From Salinisphaeraceae bacterium UBA4764 (GTDB lineage: Bacteria > Pseudomonadota > Gammaproteobacteria > Nevskiales > Salinisphaeraceae), in the NCBI GenBank assembly GCA_002403445.1, contig DHHU01000045.1:1-10176 (forward strand): a stretch of 10,176 bases of DNA, written 5' to 3'. Shown piece after piece: positions 1-7,218 of this stretch (position 1 is the stretch's first letter; each line of letters begins with the position of its first letter). Position numbers and translations under genes: made by a program. The notes under the pieces were generated by a model that was not told the origin of the DNA, made no database searches, and saw only the letters and a program-made list of their open reading frames with translations.

Positions 1-88
1 TCGCATCGCGTGCCATTATGAGGATTGGGTCTGAATCATAAAGTTACACTCTAAAAGTCTCATTGGTTTATAGCTTTAAATAATGCGT

Positions 89-104
89 AATCAGCTGATT
101 TTTT
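89..104. promoter_or_regulatory. 12-base perfect palindrome followed by a T run
   Basis: AATCAGCTGATT at 89-100 is a perfect palindrome, and T continues to position 104. As RNA it would give only a 4-bp stem with a 4-base loop before the U run, so it is at best a weak terminator for a gene ending near position 20-40. As DNA it could be an operator half-site pair. Neither role is proven by the sequence. Confidence 0.25.
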
Positions 105-344
105 GGGGAATTTCGCGCTAAAATGATCAGTTTATTCTACGGATTAAGATTTTTTAAACAGTTCCGGTATGCCGGTTGTTCTATACTCTAAAAAAATAGA
201 CCAAAAACAATAGCCGACAGAATCAGTTTCCATCATGACCAACAGGGGTTTTTTTAATAAGCCCTCCACGTATTTTGGAAGCATCTGCACAAGATTGATA
301 GACAATTGTCATTACTTCGTTCTAAAACTTTATTTCTTCAGCGT

Positions 345-381
345 TTTAGAGACCTTGGCTGTTGAAAACGGTTTAGAGACC
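345..381 (+). repeat. Pair of 10-base direct repeats, 27 bases apart
   Basis: TTTAGAGACC occurs at 345-354 and again at 372-381. Two further bases (CG) match just upstream of both copies, after one mismatched position. A short inverted repeat, CGTTTT at 342-347 and AAAACG at 365-370, lies across the first copy and the interval. The core TTTAGAG also occurs on the minus strand at 49-55 and 186-192. A spacing of 27 bases would suit two bound copies of a regulator, but no regulator gene is in view. Confidence 0.5.
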
Positions 382-490
382 CGTGGGGTATGGTCCATTT
401 CATTTGCCGAAATGCACAGCTCAGGCTGTCGACTGCATTGAAGATCTGGTACCCGAGGTTTGATGACCGCACGTGAATCGCGATCAGGCT

Positions 491-511
491 GGGATAATGT
501 GCACGTATCCC
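491..511. promoter_or_regulatory. Dyad just upstream of the sulfotransferase start
   Basis: GGGATA at 491-496 and TATCCC at 506-511 are exact reverse complements around a 9-base centre that itself contains the palindrome GTGCAC (499-504). The heptamer GGATAAT occurs at 492-498 and again at 512-518. GATAAT resembles a -10 box, but no -35 box lies at a suitable distance. The dyad ends 15 bases before the ATG at 527, so it could act as an operator or as an RNA hairpin in the leader. Confidence 0.3.
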
Positions 512-526
512 GGATAATCGCAACAC

Positions 527-1204
527 ATGGAACTATCTTTGAAATATAACTTTCTCTTTGTCCATCTTGCCAAAACCGGCGGGACAAGTATTCGGGCAGC
601 GTTGGCCCGTTATCGCTGGCGCGACCCGGCGCGACTCTCTTTATTCATTGCCAGCCGGCTAAGTGCCGTCAACCACCACCGACTTGGCATCAAGATTCCG
701 CGTCATGCCCGTGCTATTGCGGCGCAGGAAATGTTGCCGGCTGACGTTTTTTCTCGACTGTTCAAGTTTGCGTTTGTACGAAACCCCTGGGACCTACAGG
801 TCAGCTCTTACCACCACATCAAGCGCGAACGCCCGGACTTACTGATCGGTATCCCGGATTTTCCAGCCTTCGTTCGTTACAAGCTCAATCCGGATCGCCC
901 GGCCCAGTATCACCTGGACGCGTCGAGTCGACTGCAGACGTCTTGCCTGATCGATCTCGAGGGCAACCAAATCGTTGACTTTGTGGGTCGATACGAACGC
1001 CTTGCCGAGGATTTTGCAACTGTTTGCCAATATATTGGCATCAGTCCGAAGCCTCTGGGGCAGCACCGTCGCGCGACCGAACGCTCATCCGATTATCGAA
1101 GTTATTACGATAGTGCAACGGCGGAATATGTCGCCGAATATTTCTCACGTGATATTCGGGTTTTTGAATACGACTTCGATCAGCCTTTGCGTCAATTCCA
1201 GTGA
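527..1204 (+). CDS. Sulfotransferase family 2 protein (PAPS-dependent)
   Basis: This 225-residue cytoplasmic protein should transfer sulfate from PAPS to a hydroxyl group, most likely on a carbohydrate. The 5'-phosphosulfate loop is FVHLAKTGGTS (residues 11-21), and the 3'-phosphate motif is FAFVRNPWD followed by S93-S94 and Y95 (residues 81-95). Near the C-terminus, the FVGRYERLAEDF segment (152-163) and the Y-x-D-x-A-T...Y-x-x-D-I-x-x-F-x-Y pattern (193-215) are typical of the bacterial Sulfotransfer_2 group. There is no signal peptide or membrane segment. The start is the first ATG after an in-frame stop at 515-517; I see no good ribosome binding site. GC content is mixed: 45% and 47% near the two ends and 63% in one inner 60-base block. 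The acceptor is unknown; a surface polysaccharide or LPS is a guess from the neighbouring envelope genes. Confidence 0.87.
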   Translation: MELSLKYNFLFVHLAKTGGTSIRAALARYRWRDPARLSLFIASRLSAVNHHRLGIKIPRHARAIAAQEMLPADVFSRLFKFAFVRNPWDLQVSSYHHIKRERPDLLIGIPDFPAFVRYKLNPDRPAQYHLDASSRLQTSCLIDLEGNQIVDFVGRYERLAEDFATVCQYIGISPKPLGQHRRATERSSDYRSYYDSATAEYVAEYFSRDIRVFEYDFDQPLRQFQ

Positions 1205-1242
1205 ATGCGTTGTTCCTTCTCTGGACCCGAAGACAGCTTATC

Positions 1243-1263
1243 CCAACCTCTTTGAGGGGTTGG
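1243..1263 (+). terminator. Strong hairpin after the sulfotransferase; possible terminator
   Basis: Bases 1243-1251 pair with 1255-1263, giving 9 base pairs (one G-T wobble) and a 3-base TTG loop, 38 bases after the sulfotransferase stop. There is no T tract on either side, so it is not a standard intrinsic terminator. It could stabilise the 3' end of the message or pause transcription. Confidence 0.4.
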
Positions 1264-1275
1264 CCGATAAAAGAA

Positions 1276-1326
1276 TCGAATGGCTCGCTGGATAAATGTG
1301 GCGCAAATAGCTCACGAGCCAATCGA
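1276..1326. repeat. 12-base imperfect inverted repeat with 27-base spacer
   Basis: TCGAATGGCTCG at 1276-1287 and CGAGCCAATCGA at 1315-1326 are reverse complements except at one position. It lies in the gap between the sulfotransferase and the YihY-family gene, right after the 1243-1263 hairpin. It could be a larger RNA stem-loop, a regulator site, or a scar of a small element. I see no flanking target duplication. Confidence 0.5.
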
Positions 1327-1420
1327 GGACTCCGATTTGATTACTGATAAGTCTCAGGCGTGCTACAACGTATCCTGCCGTCTAATTATTGAATATGGAG
1401 TAGAGCGGTCCGGTTTTACC

Positions 1421-1426
1421 GGGGAG
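1421..1426 (+). promoter_or_regulatory. Ribosome binding site for the GTG-started yihY gene
   Basis: GGGGAG lies 7 bases before the GTG at 1434 and supports that start. A small hairpin (1410-1414 pairs with 1418-1422, loop TTT) takes up the first two G bases and leaves GGAG free, so local folding may tune translation. Confidence 0.6.
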
Positions 1427-1433
1427 CGAACGA

Positions 1434-2327
1434 GTGTGTGAGTGGGTCGTTCAGTGGGTTCGTTTTGTCCAGCGGGTGATAGAGCGCGTGAACAATCATC
1501 GTCTGTCGTTAGTTGCGGCCGGCATGGCGTTCTACGCCATCTTGTCTATCTTTCCCGCACTGACCGCCATCATTTCGATGTATGGATTGGTTGCCGACCC
1601 GAATGACGTCTCGCGCCAGGTCGCCATGCTGCCGGCCAATATTCCGCCGGCTCTGACGCGAATGATTGCCAGTCAAATACAAAACATCAGTCAGGGCTCG
1701 GGTGTGGTGCTCAGTTTCGGGCTGGTATTCAGCATATTGTTTGCAGTTTATTCCGCGTCCAAGAGTACGCGGGCGCTTGTTATGGCACTTAATATCGCCT
1801 ATGACGAAACCGATGATCGAGGTCTCATAATGGGCTATCTGAATATACTCGCGTTGACGTTGGGCGGTGTTTTTCTGGTCATCGGTTTGCTGACATTGAT
1901 TGGTTTGTCTGCTTATCTACATGTTGCGGGTCTAGGATACTGGCCAGCGCTTATTATCAATGGCATCCGATGGGTGGTGATGCTGGCTTTGATGACCAGC
2001 GCGCTGGGGATGGTCTATGCTTTCGCGCCGTCCCGCCGACGGCCGCACTGGCACTGGCTCACCCCAGGGGCGGTCATTGCGACGCTGCTCTGGCTTGGGG
2101 TCTCGCTTGCATTCAGTTTTTATATTGGACACTTCAATAATTTCAACAGGATTTATGGCTCGGCGGCGGCAATTATGGTGTTGCTGATGTGGTTTGCACT
2201 CAGCGCGTTTGTCGTACTGATCGGGGCCGAGATTAACGCCGAGATCGAAGCCACAGCTACTCGCCGGCCGGAAGTCACGACCCCAATTGCAGCTGTCGGC
2301 AGCCTGAGGCAAGATCTGTCAGCCTGA
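1434..2327 (+). CDS. yihY: YihY/BrkB-family inner membrane protein
   Basis: This is a 297-residue integral membrane protein of the YihY/virulence factor BrkB family (UPF0761), near the usual length of about 290. I can see six hydrophobic segments at about 25-52, 89-110, 131-162, 170-197, 211-232 and 240-268. Family hallmarks are the segment MAFYAILSIFPALTAI (31-46), the F-N-x-I-Y-G motif before the last helix (237-242), and the ending G-A-E-I-N-A-E (264-270). The molecular function of the family is not settled. The old name 'ribonuclease BN' came from a mix-up and should not be used. The GTG start is supported by GGGGAG 7 bases upstream. glnE follows 54 bases later in the same direction, with no terminator in between, so the two are probably cotranscribed. 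Confidence 0.93.
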   Translation: MCEWVVQWVRFVQRVIERVNNHRLSLVAAGMAFYAILSIFPALTAIISMYGLVADPNDVSRQVAMLPANIPPALTRMIASQIQNISQGSGVVLSFGLVFSILFAVYSASKSTRALVMALNIAYDETDDRGLIMGYLNILALTLGGVFLVIGLLTLIGLSAYLHVAGLGYWPALIINGIRWVVMLALMTSALGMVYAFAPSRRRPHWHWLTPGAVIATLLWLGVSLAFSFYIGHFNNFNRIYGSAAAIMVLLMWFALSAFVVLIGAEINAEIEATATRRPEVTTPIAAVGSLRQDLSA

Positions 2328-2381
2328 GGGTATGCGTGGCACGTCTCGCACAAGCATCCTACCGTGCCTATGGCAGGTGCC

Positions 2382-5126
2382 ATGACCGATAACCCCTTAG
2401 ATTCTGCTCGGCGCTGGTCGGGATTTTTCGACGACTGGTGCGAGACACACCCCAACCGTTTGCAGGTATTGATGCAAAGCGGGCGACTCGACCCGGATGC
2501 CACGCCCGATCCGGAACGCCCGCCCGAAATTGGCGATGGCTTTGATGCCGCACTGCGATCCTATCGTGATGAATCGCTGGCGGTTATTGCCTACCGAGAC
2601 ATGGCCGGTCTGGATACGCTGGAAACAACGCTCGGGGCACTTACCGTCTTGGCCGACTTCTGTATCGAGGCCGCACTATTGGCCGCCGAGGCTTCGGTAG
2701 CCGCCCGACACGGCGTGATTCGCGACGCCAACGGTGCGATTCAACGTCTTTGCGTCATGGGCATGGGTAAACTCGGCGGCTGCGAGCTTAATTTCTCATC
2801 GGATATCGACCTTATCTTTGCCTATCGAAAGAACAGTGAGTCCGATGGCGCCAACTCACTGGATGCACAAGCCTATTACCGCAAAGTCGCGCAGCGGTTA
2901 GTCAAGACACTGCACAAGTCGACGGCCGACGGCTTTGTATATCGGGTCGACACCCGGCTTCGGCCTTTTGGCGATGCCGGTGCGCTGGTGGCCTCTTTCG
3001 CTGCCATGGAAAATTACTATCAGACGCACGGGCGTGAGTGGGAGCGCTATGCGTGGATCAAGGCCCGACCGGTGGCTGGTGACCTCGAAGCCGGCCAAGC
3101 CCTATGTCAGCTTTTGCGCCCGTTCGTATACCGGCGCTACCTGGACTATGGCACTTTCGAGTCGATCCGCGATATGAAAGCCATGATCGAGCGCCAGATC
3201 CGTCAGGGCGGTTTGGAAACTAATATCAAGCTCGGTCGTGGTGGCATTCGTGAAATCGAATTTATGGTGCAGGCGTTCCAGCTAATTCGCGGGGGACAGC
3301 AGCCTGATTTGCAAGGGCAGCAGCTTTTACCCACCATGGCTCGACTTGTGGAGGATGACCATTTGCCGGCCCACCAGGGCGATGAGCTGGAGGCCGCCTA
3401 TCGGCTGCTGCGGCGCATAGAAAATCGGCTACAAATGGTCGCAGATCGCCAGACCCACGATTTACCTAAAGATCCAGACGCACGACAGCGGTTGGCGGAA
3501 TCACTCGGTTATGCGGACTGGGACACGTTTGACTCCGACTTAAGCGCTACGCGCAACACGGTACAGGGCGCCTTTGAACAGGTATTTGCCTCTCCGCAGG
3601 CCCAGGGCCCGGATGCCTTGGATGGTCGTGAGGCATGTTTGATGTCGCTTTGGGACAGTATTCTGGATCAATCGGCCGCGGCCTCGGCCGATGCGTTGGC
3701 GGAATACCGCGTGACCGATTGCGAGACCGTTACTCGAAAGTTGGCGGACCTGAAGCGCCGTGTGGAACGCAACGGCGTCGAACAACGCGGCCGGCGCTGG
3801 CTGAAGAAACTGCTGCCTACCTTGTTCGAAATCGCCGAAAGTACCCAATCCCCTGATTTGGCAATGACTCGTGTGCTGCCGGTTGTCGGCGCTATCATTG
3901 GGCGCAGCAATTATCTCGCCTTGCTGGTTGAACATCCGGGCGCACTGTCGACACTGGTTCGCCTATGTGTGGGCAGCCTTTGGATTACGCAACGTATCGG
4001 CGAGCAACCGGCGTTGCTTGATAACCTGCTTGATCCGCGCCAATTGTTCCGGCCACCGTCGCGCAACGAGCTCAGCGCCGAACTCGACGATGAACTGGCC
4101 AGCGCTGGGGATGATCTCGAACAGCAGATGAACGTGCTTCGACATTTCACACAGGCAACCAAGCTACGGATCGCGGCCGCCGATGTAACGGATGCTATGC
4201 CACTGATGACCGTTTCGGATCGGCTTTCGGAGTTGGCGGAGGTGATAGTCGAAAAAGCTGTGGACATGGCTTGGAGCCAGATCGAAGACCGCCACGGGGT
4301 GCTGTGCGATGCCGAAAGTAAACCCGCGCCATTCGGGGTAATAGCCTACGGCAAACTTGGTGGACTCGAACTCGGCTATACCTCCGATCTCGATTTGGTA
4401 TTTGTCTTTGACTGCGACCCCGAGCTTGCCAGCGACGGCAAGCGGCCGCTGACGGCCCAGGTGTATTTCACGCGACTGGCCCAGCGCGTGATCCATATCC
4501 TGGCCACCAACACACCGGCCGGGCGTGCTTTCGAGGTGGATATGCGGCTGCGACCAAGCGGCCGTTCCGGATTGATGGTCAGCCACATCGAAGCCTACGC
4601 GAAATATCAGCAACGCACGGCCTGGACCTGGGAACACCAAGCGTTAGTGCGCGCGCGGTTCGTCGTAGGCCCGGCCGAGCTGGCCGAGCGTTTTCGCGCG
4701 ATCCGTGCCGGGATTCTGGCGCGTCCCTGCAACGCCGATGATCTGGCAGCTGAGGTTCGCGACATGCGCCGTCGCATGCGCCAGGCCAAGGACCAATCGG
4801 ATGCTGAACAGGCCGATGTCAAACAGATGCCCGGCGGGCTGATCGACATCGAATTCATGGCCCAGTTCGCGGTGCTGCGCTATGGACATTATTGTCCTGA
4901 ACTGGTGATCTTTTCCGATGCCATTCGCATTCTGGAAACCCTGGAATCCGGCGGGCTCGCCAAGCGCGAAGACATTAAAACGCTGACCGACGCCTATCGC
5001 GACTATCGACGTAGAATCCACAGCCAATCACTGCAGCTCGAGCGCGCCATGATTCCTGCCGATGCGCTAACCGGACGCCGAAATGCGGTCGCTGCGCTTT
5101 GGAGTCAGTATCTTGGCCAGGCGTAA
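2382..5126 (+). CDS. glnE: Bifunctional glutamine synthetase adenylyltransferase / adenylyl-removing enzyme
   Basis: GlnE adds AMP to, and removes it from, a tyrosine of glutamine synthetase, under PII (GlnB) and glutamine control. With this start it has 914 residues, against 946 in E. coli; the difference is partly a shorter N-terminus. The N-terminal adenylyl-removing domain shows GMGKLGG (127-133), the FSSDIDLIF metal-binding pair D141/D143 and RLRPFG (192-197). The C-terminal adenylylating domain repeats the fold, with GKLGG (657-661), the SDLDLVF pair D669/D671, and then RLRPSG and the WTWEHQALVRAR segment. Three in-frame starts are possible: GTG at 2364, ATG at 2370 and ATG at 2382. I chose 2382 because AGGTG lies just upstream; the others have no binding site. 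Both catalytic halves look intact. ilvE follows 110 bases downstream. Confidence 0.97.
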   Translation: MTDNPLDSARRWSGFFDDWCETHPNRLQVLMQSGRLDPDATPDPERPPEIGDGFDAALRSYRDESLAVIAYRDMAGLDTLETTLGALTVLADFCIEAALLAAEASVAARHGVIRDANGAIQRLCVMGMGKLGGCELNFSSDIDLIFAYRKNSESDGANSLDAQAYYRKVAQRLVKTLHKSTADGFVYRVDTRLRPFGDAGALVASFAAMENYYQTHGREWERYAWIKARPVAGDLEAGQALCQLLRPFVYRRYLDYGTFESIRDMKAMIERQIRQGGLETNIKLGRGGIREIEFMVQAFQLIRGGQQPDLQGQQLLPTMARLVEDDHLPAHQGDELEAAYRLLRRIENRLQMVADRQTHDLPKDPDARQRLAESLGYADWDTFDSDLSATRNTVQGAFEQVFASPQAQGPDALDGREACLMSLWDSILDQSAAASADALAEYRVTDCETVTRKLADLKRRVERNGVEQRGRRWLKKLLPTLFEIAESTQSPDLAMTRVLPVVGAIIGRSNYLALLVEHPGALSTLVRLCVGSLWITQRIGEQPALLDNLLDPRQLFRPPSRNELSAELDDELASAGDDLEQQMNVLRHFTQATKLRIAAADVTDAMPLMTVSDRLSELAEVIVEKAVDMAWSQIEDRHGVLCDAESKPAPFGVIAYGKLGGLELGYTSDLDLVFVFDCDPELASDGKRPLTAQVYFTRLAQRVIHILATNTPAGRAFEVDMRLRPSGRSGLMVSHIEAYAKYQQRTAWTWEHQALVRARFVVGPAELAERFRAIRAGILARPCNADDLAAEVRDMRRRMRQAKDQSDAEQADVKQMPGGLIDIEFMAQFAVLRYGHYCPELVIFSDAIRILETLESGGLAKREDIKTLTDAYRDYRRRIHSQSLQLERAMIPADALTGRRNAVAALWSQYLGQA

Positions 5127-5173
5127 TGTTTCGATCGCCGGCCTCGGCCTGCCCGTAGTCGCGGTGTATTCGC

Positions 5174-5179
5174 TAGAAT
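5174..5179 (+). promoter_or_regulatory. Candidate -10 box upstream of ilvE
   Basis: TAGAAT at 5174-5179 matches the sigma-70 -10 consensus at five of six positions and lies in the gap between glnE and ilvE. The hexamer 18 bases upstream (TGCCCG at 5150-5155) is a poor -35 box, so ilvE may have its own weak promoter or simply be read through from glnE. I see no leader peptide or attenuator. Confidence 0.25.
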
Positions 5180-5236
5180 TTCACGCACTGACTGGCTTGC
5201 CAACAAATTGCCGCCCACCAATCGAGAGACTTGACT

Positions 5237-6157
5237 ATGACGATGTCCGATAAAGACGGTGTGATCTGGCTCGACGGCGAACTGGTGCCGTGGCGCGAAG
5301 CCAAGGTCCATGTTCTGACGCATACTCTGCATTACGGCATGGGCGCGTTCGAAGGCGTGCGTGCTTATGCCACCGACCAAGGCCCAGCCATTTTCCGCCT
5401 GGCGGATCATACCCGTCGCTTTTGTGATTCGGCCAAGATTCTGGGCATGCCTATGCCGTTCACGGCCGCTGAGTTGAACGATGCACAGGTACAGATCGTG
5501 CGGGAAAATCACTTGGAGGCCGGCTATATCCGGCCCATGATTTTCTACGGCTCGGAAGGCATGGGCTTGCACGCTGACGGTCTGAGCACCCACGTCATGA
5601 TCGCGGCCTGGGGTTGGGGCAGTTATCTGGGCGAAGACAATATCGTCAACGGCATCCGCGTGAAAACCTCGTCGTTTACGCGCCACAATGTCAATTCTGC
5701 GATGACGCGCGCCAAGTGCAACGGCGCTTACTTCAACTCAATGTTGGCGGTCAGCGAAGCCAGCCGTGCTGGTTATGACGAAGCGCTGTTGCTGGACGCC
5801 GAGGGCTACGTCGCCGAAGGCAGCGGCGAAAACCTGTTCACCGTGGCCGACGGCGTGTTGTATACCCCAGAACTCACTTCAGTGCTGAACGGCATCACGC
5901 GGCGCACGGTAATGACCTACGCCGCTGAAATGGGCCTCGAGATTCGGGAAAAACGCCTGACGCGCGATGAAATCTATGTCGCTGACGAAGTATTCCTAAC
6001 CGGCACGGCGGCCGAAATCATGCCGGTGCGGGAAGTCGACGATCGCTCTATCGGCAACGGCGGACGCGGGCCGATCACGGAGCAATTCCAATCGCGTTTC
6101 TTCGACCAGGTCGCGGGCCGACGAAGCGACCACGCCGACTGGTTGACTTATGTTTGA
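5237..6157 (+). CDS. ilvE: Branched-chain amino acid aminotransferase
   Basis: IlvE is a cytoplasmic PLP enzyme that moves the amino group between glutamate and the keto acids of leucine, isoleucine and valine, the last step of their synthesis. The protein has 306 residues (E. coli 309). Visible features of class IV aminotransferases are the HTLHYGMGAFEG segment (29-40), YIRPMIFYGSEGMG (97-110), the likely PLP lysine K160 in MTRAKCNGAYF, E193 in VAEGSGENLF, NGITR (218-222) and TGTAAE (255-260). A TTG at 5231 is also in frame, but ATG 5237 has GAGAG 8 bases upstream. The stop codon lies inside the 3' end of the convergent LpxL-like gene. The glnE-ilvE order is also known from Pseudomonas aeruginosa. 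Confidence 0.97.
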   Translation: MTMSDKDGVIWLDGELVPWREAKVHVLTHTLHYGMGAFEGVRAYATDQGPAIFRLADHTRRFCDSAKILGMPMPFTAAELNDAQVQIVRENHLEAGYIRPMIFYGSEGMGLHADGLSTHVMIAAWGWGSYLGEDNIVNGIRVKTSSFTRHNVNSAMTRAKCNGAYFNSMLAVSEASRAGYDEALLLDAEGYVAEGSGENLFTVADGVLYTPELTSVLNGITRRTVMTYAAEMGLEIREKRLTRDEIYVADEVFLTGTAAEIMPVREVDDRSIGNGGRGPITEQFQSRFFDQVAGRRSDHADWLTYV

Positions 6158-7107
6158 GGTTTGTATGCCCGATTGCTGTACGGGTCGTATCCCGGGCGGC
6201 GAAAACGGCGGTGCAGCCAGAAATATTGTGCTGGAACGTGGCGCGCTTCGGCTTCGATCAGCGCGTTGACGCGGGCTGCGTCCGCTGCTTCATCTCGGCT
6301 TGGCAGGCCATTCAGCGGCGGTAGAAAGCTCGCCGTATAACGGCCGTCGGCCTGCTGTCGAAAGAAATAAGGCAGCAGGGTGGCCCGCGTGAGCCGTGCG
6401 ATTCGAAATATCGATACGTGCGTTTGAACCGGCTGGCCGAAGAAATCGGCGGCTACACCCAGACGTTGCCCGGCTTTCTGGTCGCCCGCAAACCAGAGGG
6501 CCTCGCCGCGTTTCAGGCATGTGATCGCGTGCTCGACTTGACGGTGGGAGATCAGATTGCCGCGCATGTGGGCTCCGCGATGGACCTGCATGGCGCGGTC
6601 GATAACCGGGTCGGCGGGAGCCTTGTACATGGCATTGAGGATCAGGCCCAAGTCATCAAGCTGGCGCTGCGCCATCCGCACGCCGAGTGCCAGTGGTGTG
6701 AAGTGGGCCGATAGCAGGATCACGCCCCGACCGTTCATTGCAGCTGCTTCGAGATTGTCTAGGCCGTTGGTGTGCGTGAGAGCATCAACTGTGGGGTTTT
6801 TGGCCCACCACGCCAGGGCGGTTTCGACAAATCCATGGCCGAGTGCATGAAAATGCTGGCACAACAACCTGTCGCGCTGGGCCGGCGTTAGTTGGGGAAA
6901 ACAGATTTCTAAATTGGTCGTCGCAATCGCTTTTCGGCGTCCCGTGAGGCGGCGCGCGAGCGTGCCGAGCCAACGCCCGACAACACGTCGTACGGGGCGC
7001 GGTGAGGCAGCGACCAAGCGCCCGAGGCCGAGTACAAGCCAGCTTGGCCAGTAGCGGGGTGCAAGCATTATCCGATTGACGTGGGGGGGTGTTGGGGATT
7101 GCGTCAT
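6148..7107 (-). CDS. lpxL: LpxL/HtrB-family lipid A acyltransferase with altered active site
   Basis: Members of this family sit in the inner membrane and move an acyl chain from acyl-ACP onto Kdo2-lipid A. The protein has 319 residues (E. coli LpxL about 306). It has an N-terminal hydrophobic segment (about 19-36), the NLEICFPQL motif (65-73), an HFTPLALG block (135-142) and the C-terminal QYFWLHRRF motif (294-302). The family's catalytic pair is His-x4-Glu/Asp (H132/E137 in E. coli LpxL). Here H135 is kept, but the acidic position is alanine (A140, codon GCA). The usual Y-R-P is Y-K-A (161-163), and the usual D-x-D-Y-G reads D-Q-K-A-G (209-213). The frame is otherwise intact, so this is a divergent paralogue or an inactive copy. 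The ATG start aligns well with E. coli LpxL, but no ribosome binding site is visible. The gene is divergent from hldE and convergent with ilvE. Confidence 0.88.
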   Translation of the reverse strand: MTQSPTPPHVNRIMLAPRYWPSWLVLGLGRLVAASPRPVRRVVGRWLGTLARRLTGRRKAIATTNLEICFPQLTPAQRDRLLCQHFHALGHGFVETALAWWAKNPTVDALTHTNGLDNLEAAAMNGRGVILLSAHFTPLALGVRMAQRQLDDLGLILNAMYKAPADPVIDRAMQVHRGAHMRGNLISHRQVEHAITCLKRGEALWFAGDQKAGQRLGVAADFFGQPVQTHVSIFRIARLTRATLLPYFFRQQADGRYTASFLPPLNGLPSRDEAADAARVNALIEAEARHVPAQYFWLHRRFRRPGYDPYSNRAYKPQT

Positions 7108-7218
7108 AATGCGTGCTGATTAGGGGGGATCGTGCAGGCGCCGACAGTGTAGCCAAGTGGTGCGACCCTGCTTGCCATGTCAACAGCCCATGACATCGAT
7201 AGTGGCATTCAAGAAAAC

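Larger units (their letters stand above)
1..526. other. AT-rich intergenic stretch without a convincing gene
   Basis: No open frame here resembles a known protein. The longest are a 68-codon frame at 235-441 on the plus strand and 62- and 85-codon frames on the minus strand, all of odd composition. The stretch from about 60 to 240 is 33-37% GC by my own count of three 60-base blocks, well below the downstream genes. It contains a 12-base palindrome, the heptamer TTTAGAG four times over both strands, and a dyad just before the next gene, each listed separately. Several promoter-like hexamers occur (for example TATACT at 182-187), but none has a good -35 box at proper distance. The first ~30 bases are richer in GC and could be the tail of an upstream gene; plus-strand frames there stop at 19-21, 32-34 and 38-40, and I cannot choose among them. 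Confidence 0.6.

Noticed and set aside
342..381. CRISPR-like look of the two GTTTTAGAG/GGTTTAGAG copies
   Set aside because: Only two short copies 27 bases apart, no array of equal-length spacers and no cas genes; treated as a simple direct repeat.
235..441. 68-codon plus-strand open frame in the AT-rich region
   Set aside because: No ribosome binding site seen, unusual composition, no similarity I can recognise, and it crosses the direct repeats. A real small protein cannot be fully excluded.
330..587. 85-codon minus-strand frame overlapping the sulfotransferase start
   Set aside because: Overlaps the well-supported sulfotransferase N-terminus on the opposite strand and shows no family motif.
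1434..2327. Ribonuclease BN annotation for the YihY/BrkB gene
   Set aside because: A six-helix membrane protein without nuclease motifs; the RNase BN name belongs to another E. coli gene and was wrongly attached to this family.
5105..5686. 193-codon open frame on the minus strand over the glnE-ilvE junction
   Set aside because: Antisense to the end of glnE and first half of ilvE, with no family features.
7076..7110. TTGACG ... CATAAT as a plus-strand promoter for hldE
   Set aside because: The two boxes are 23 bases apart, too far for sigma-70, and lie within the start of the LpxL-like gene.
7172..7203. TTGCCA ... GATAGT as an hldE promoter
   Set aside because: The spacer is 20 bases and the -10 match is only four of six; not strong enough to list.
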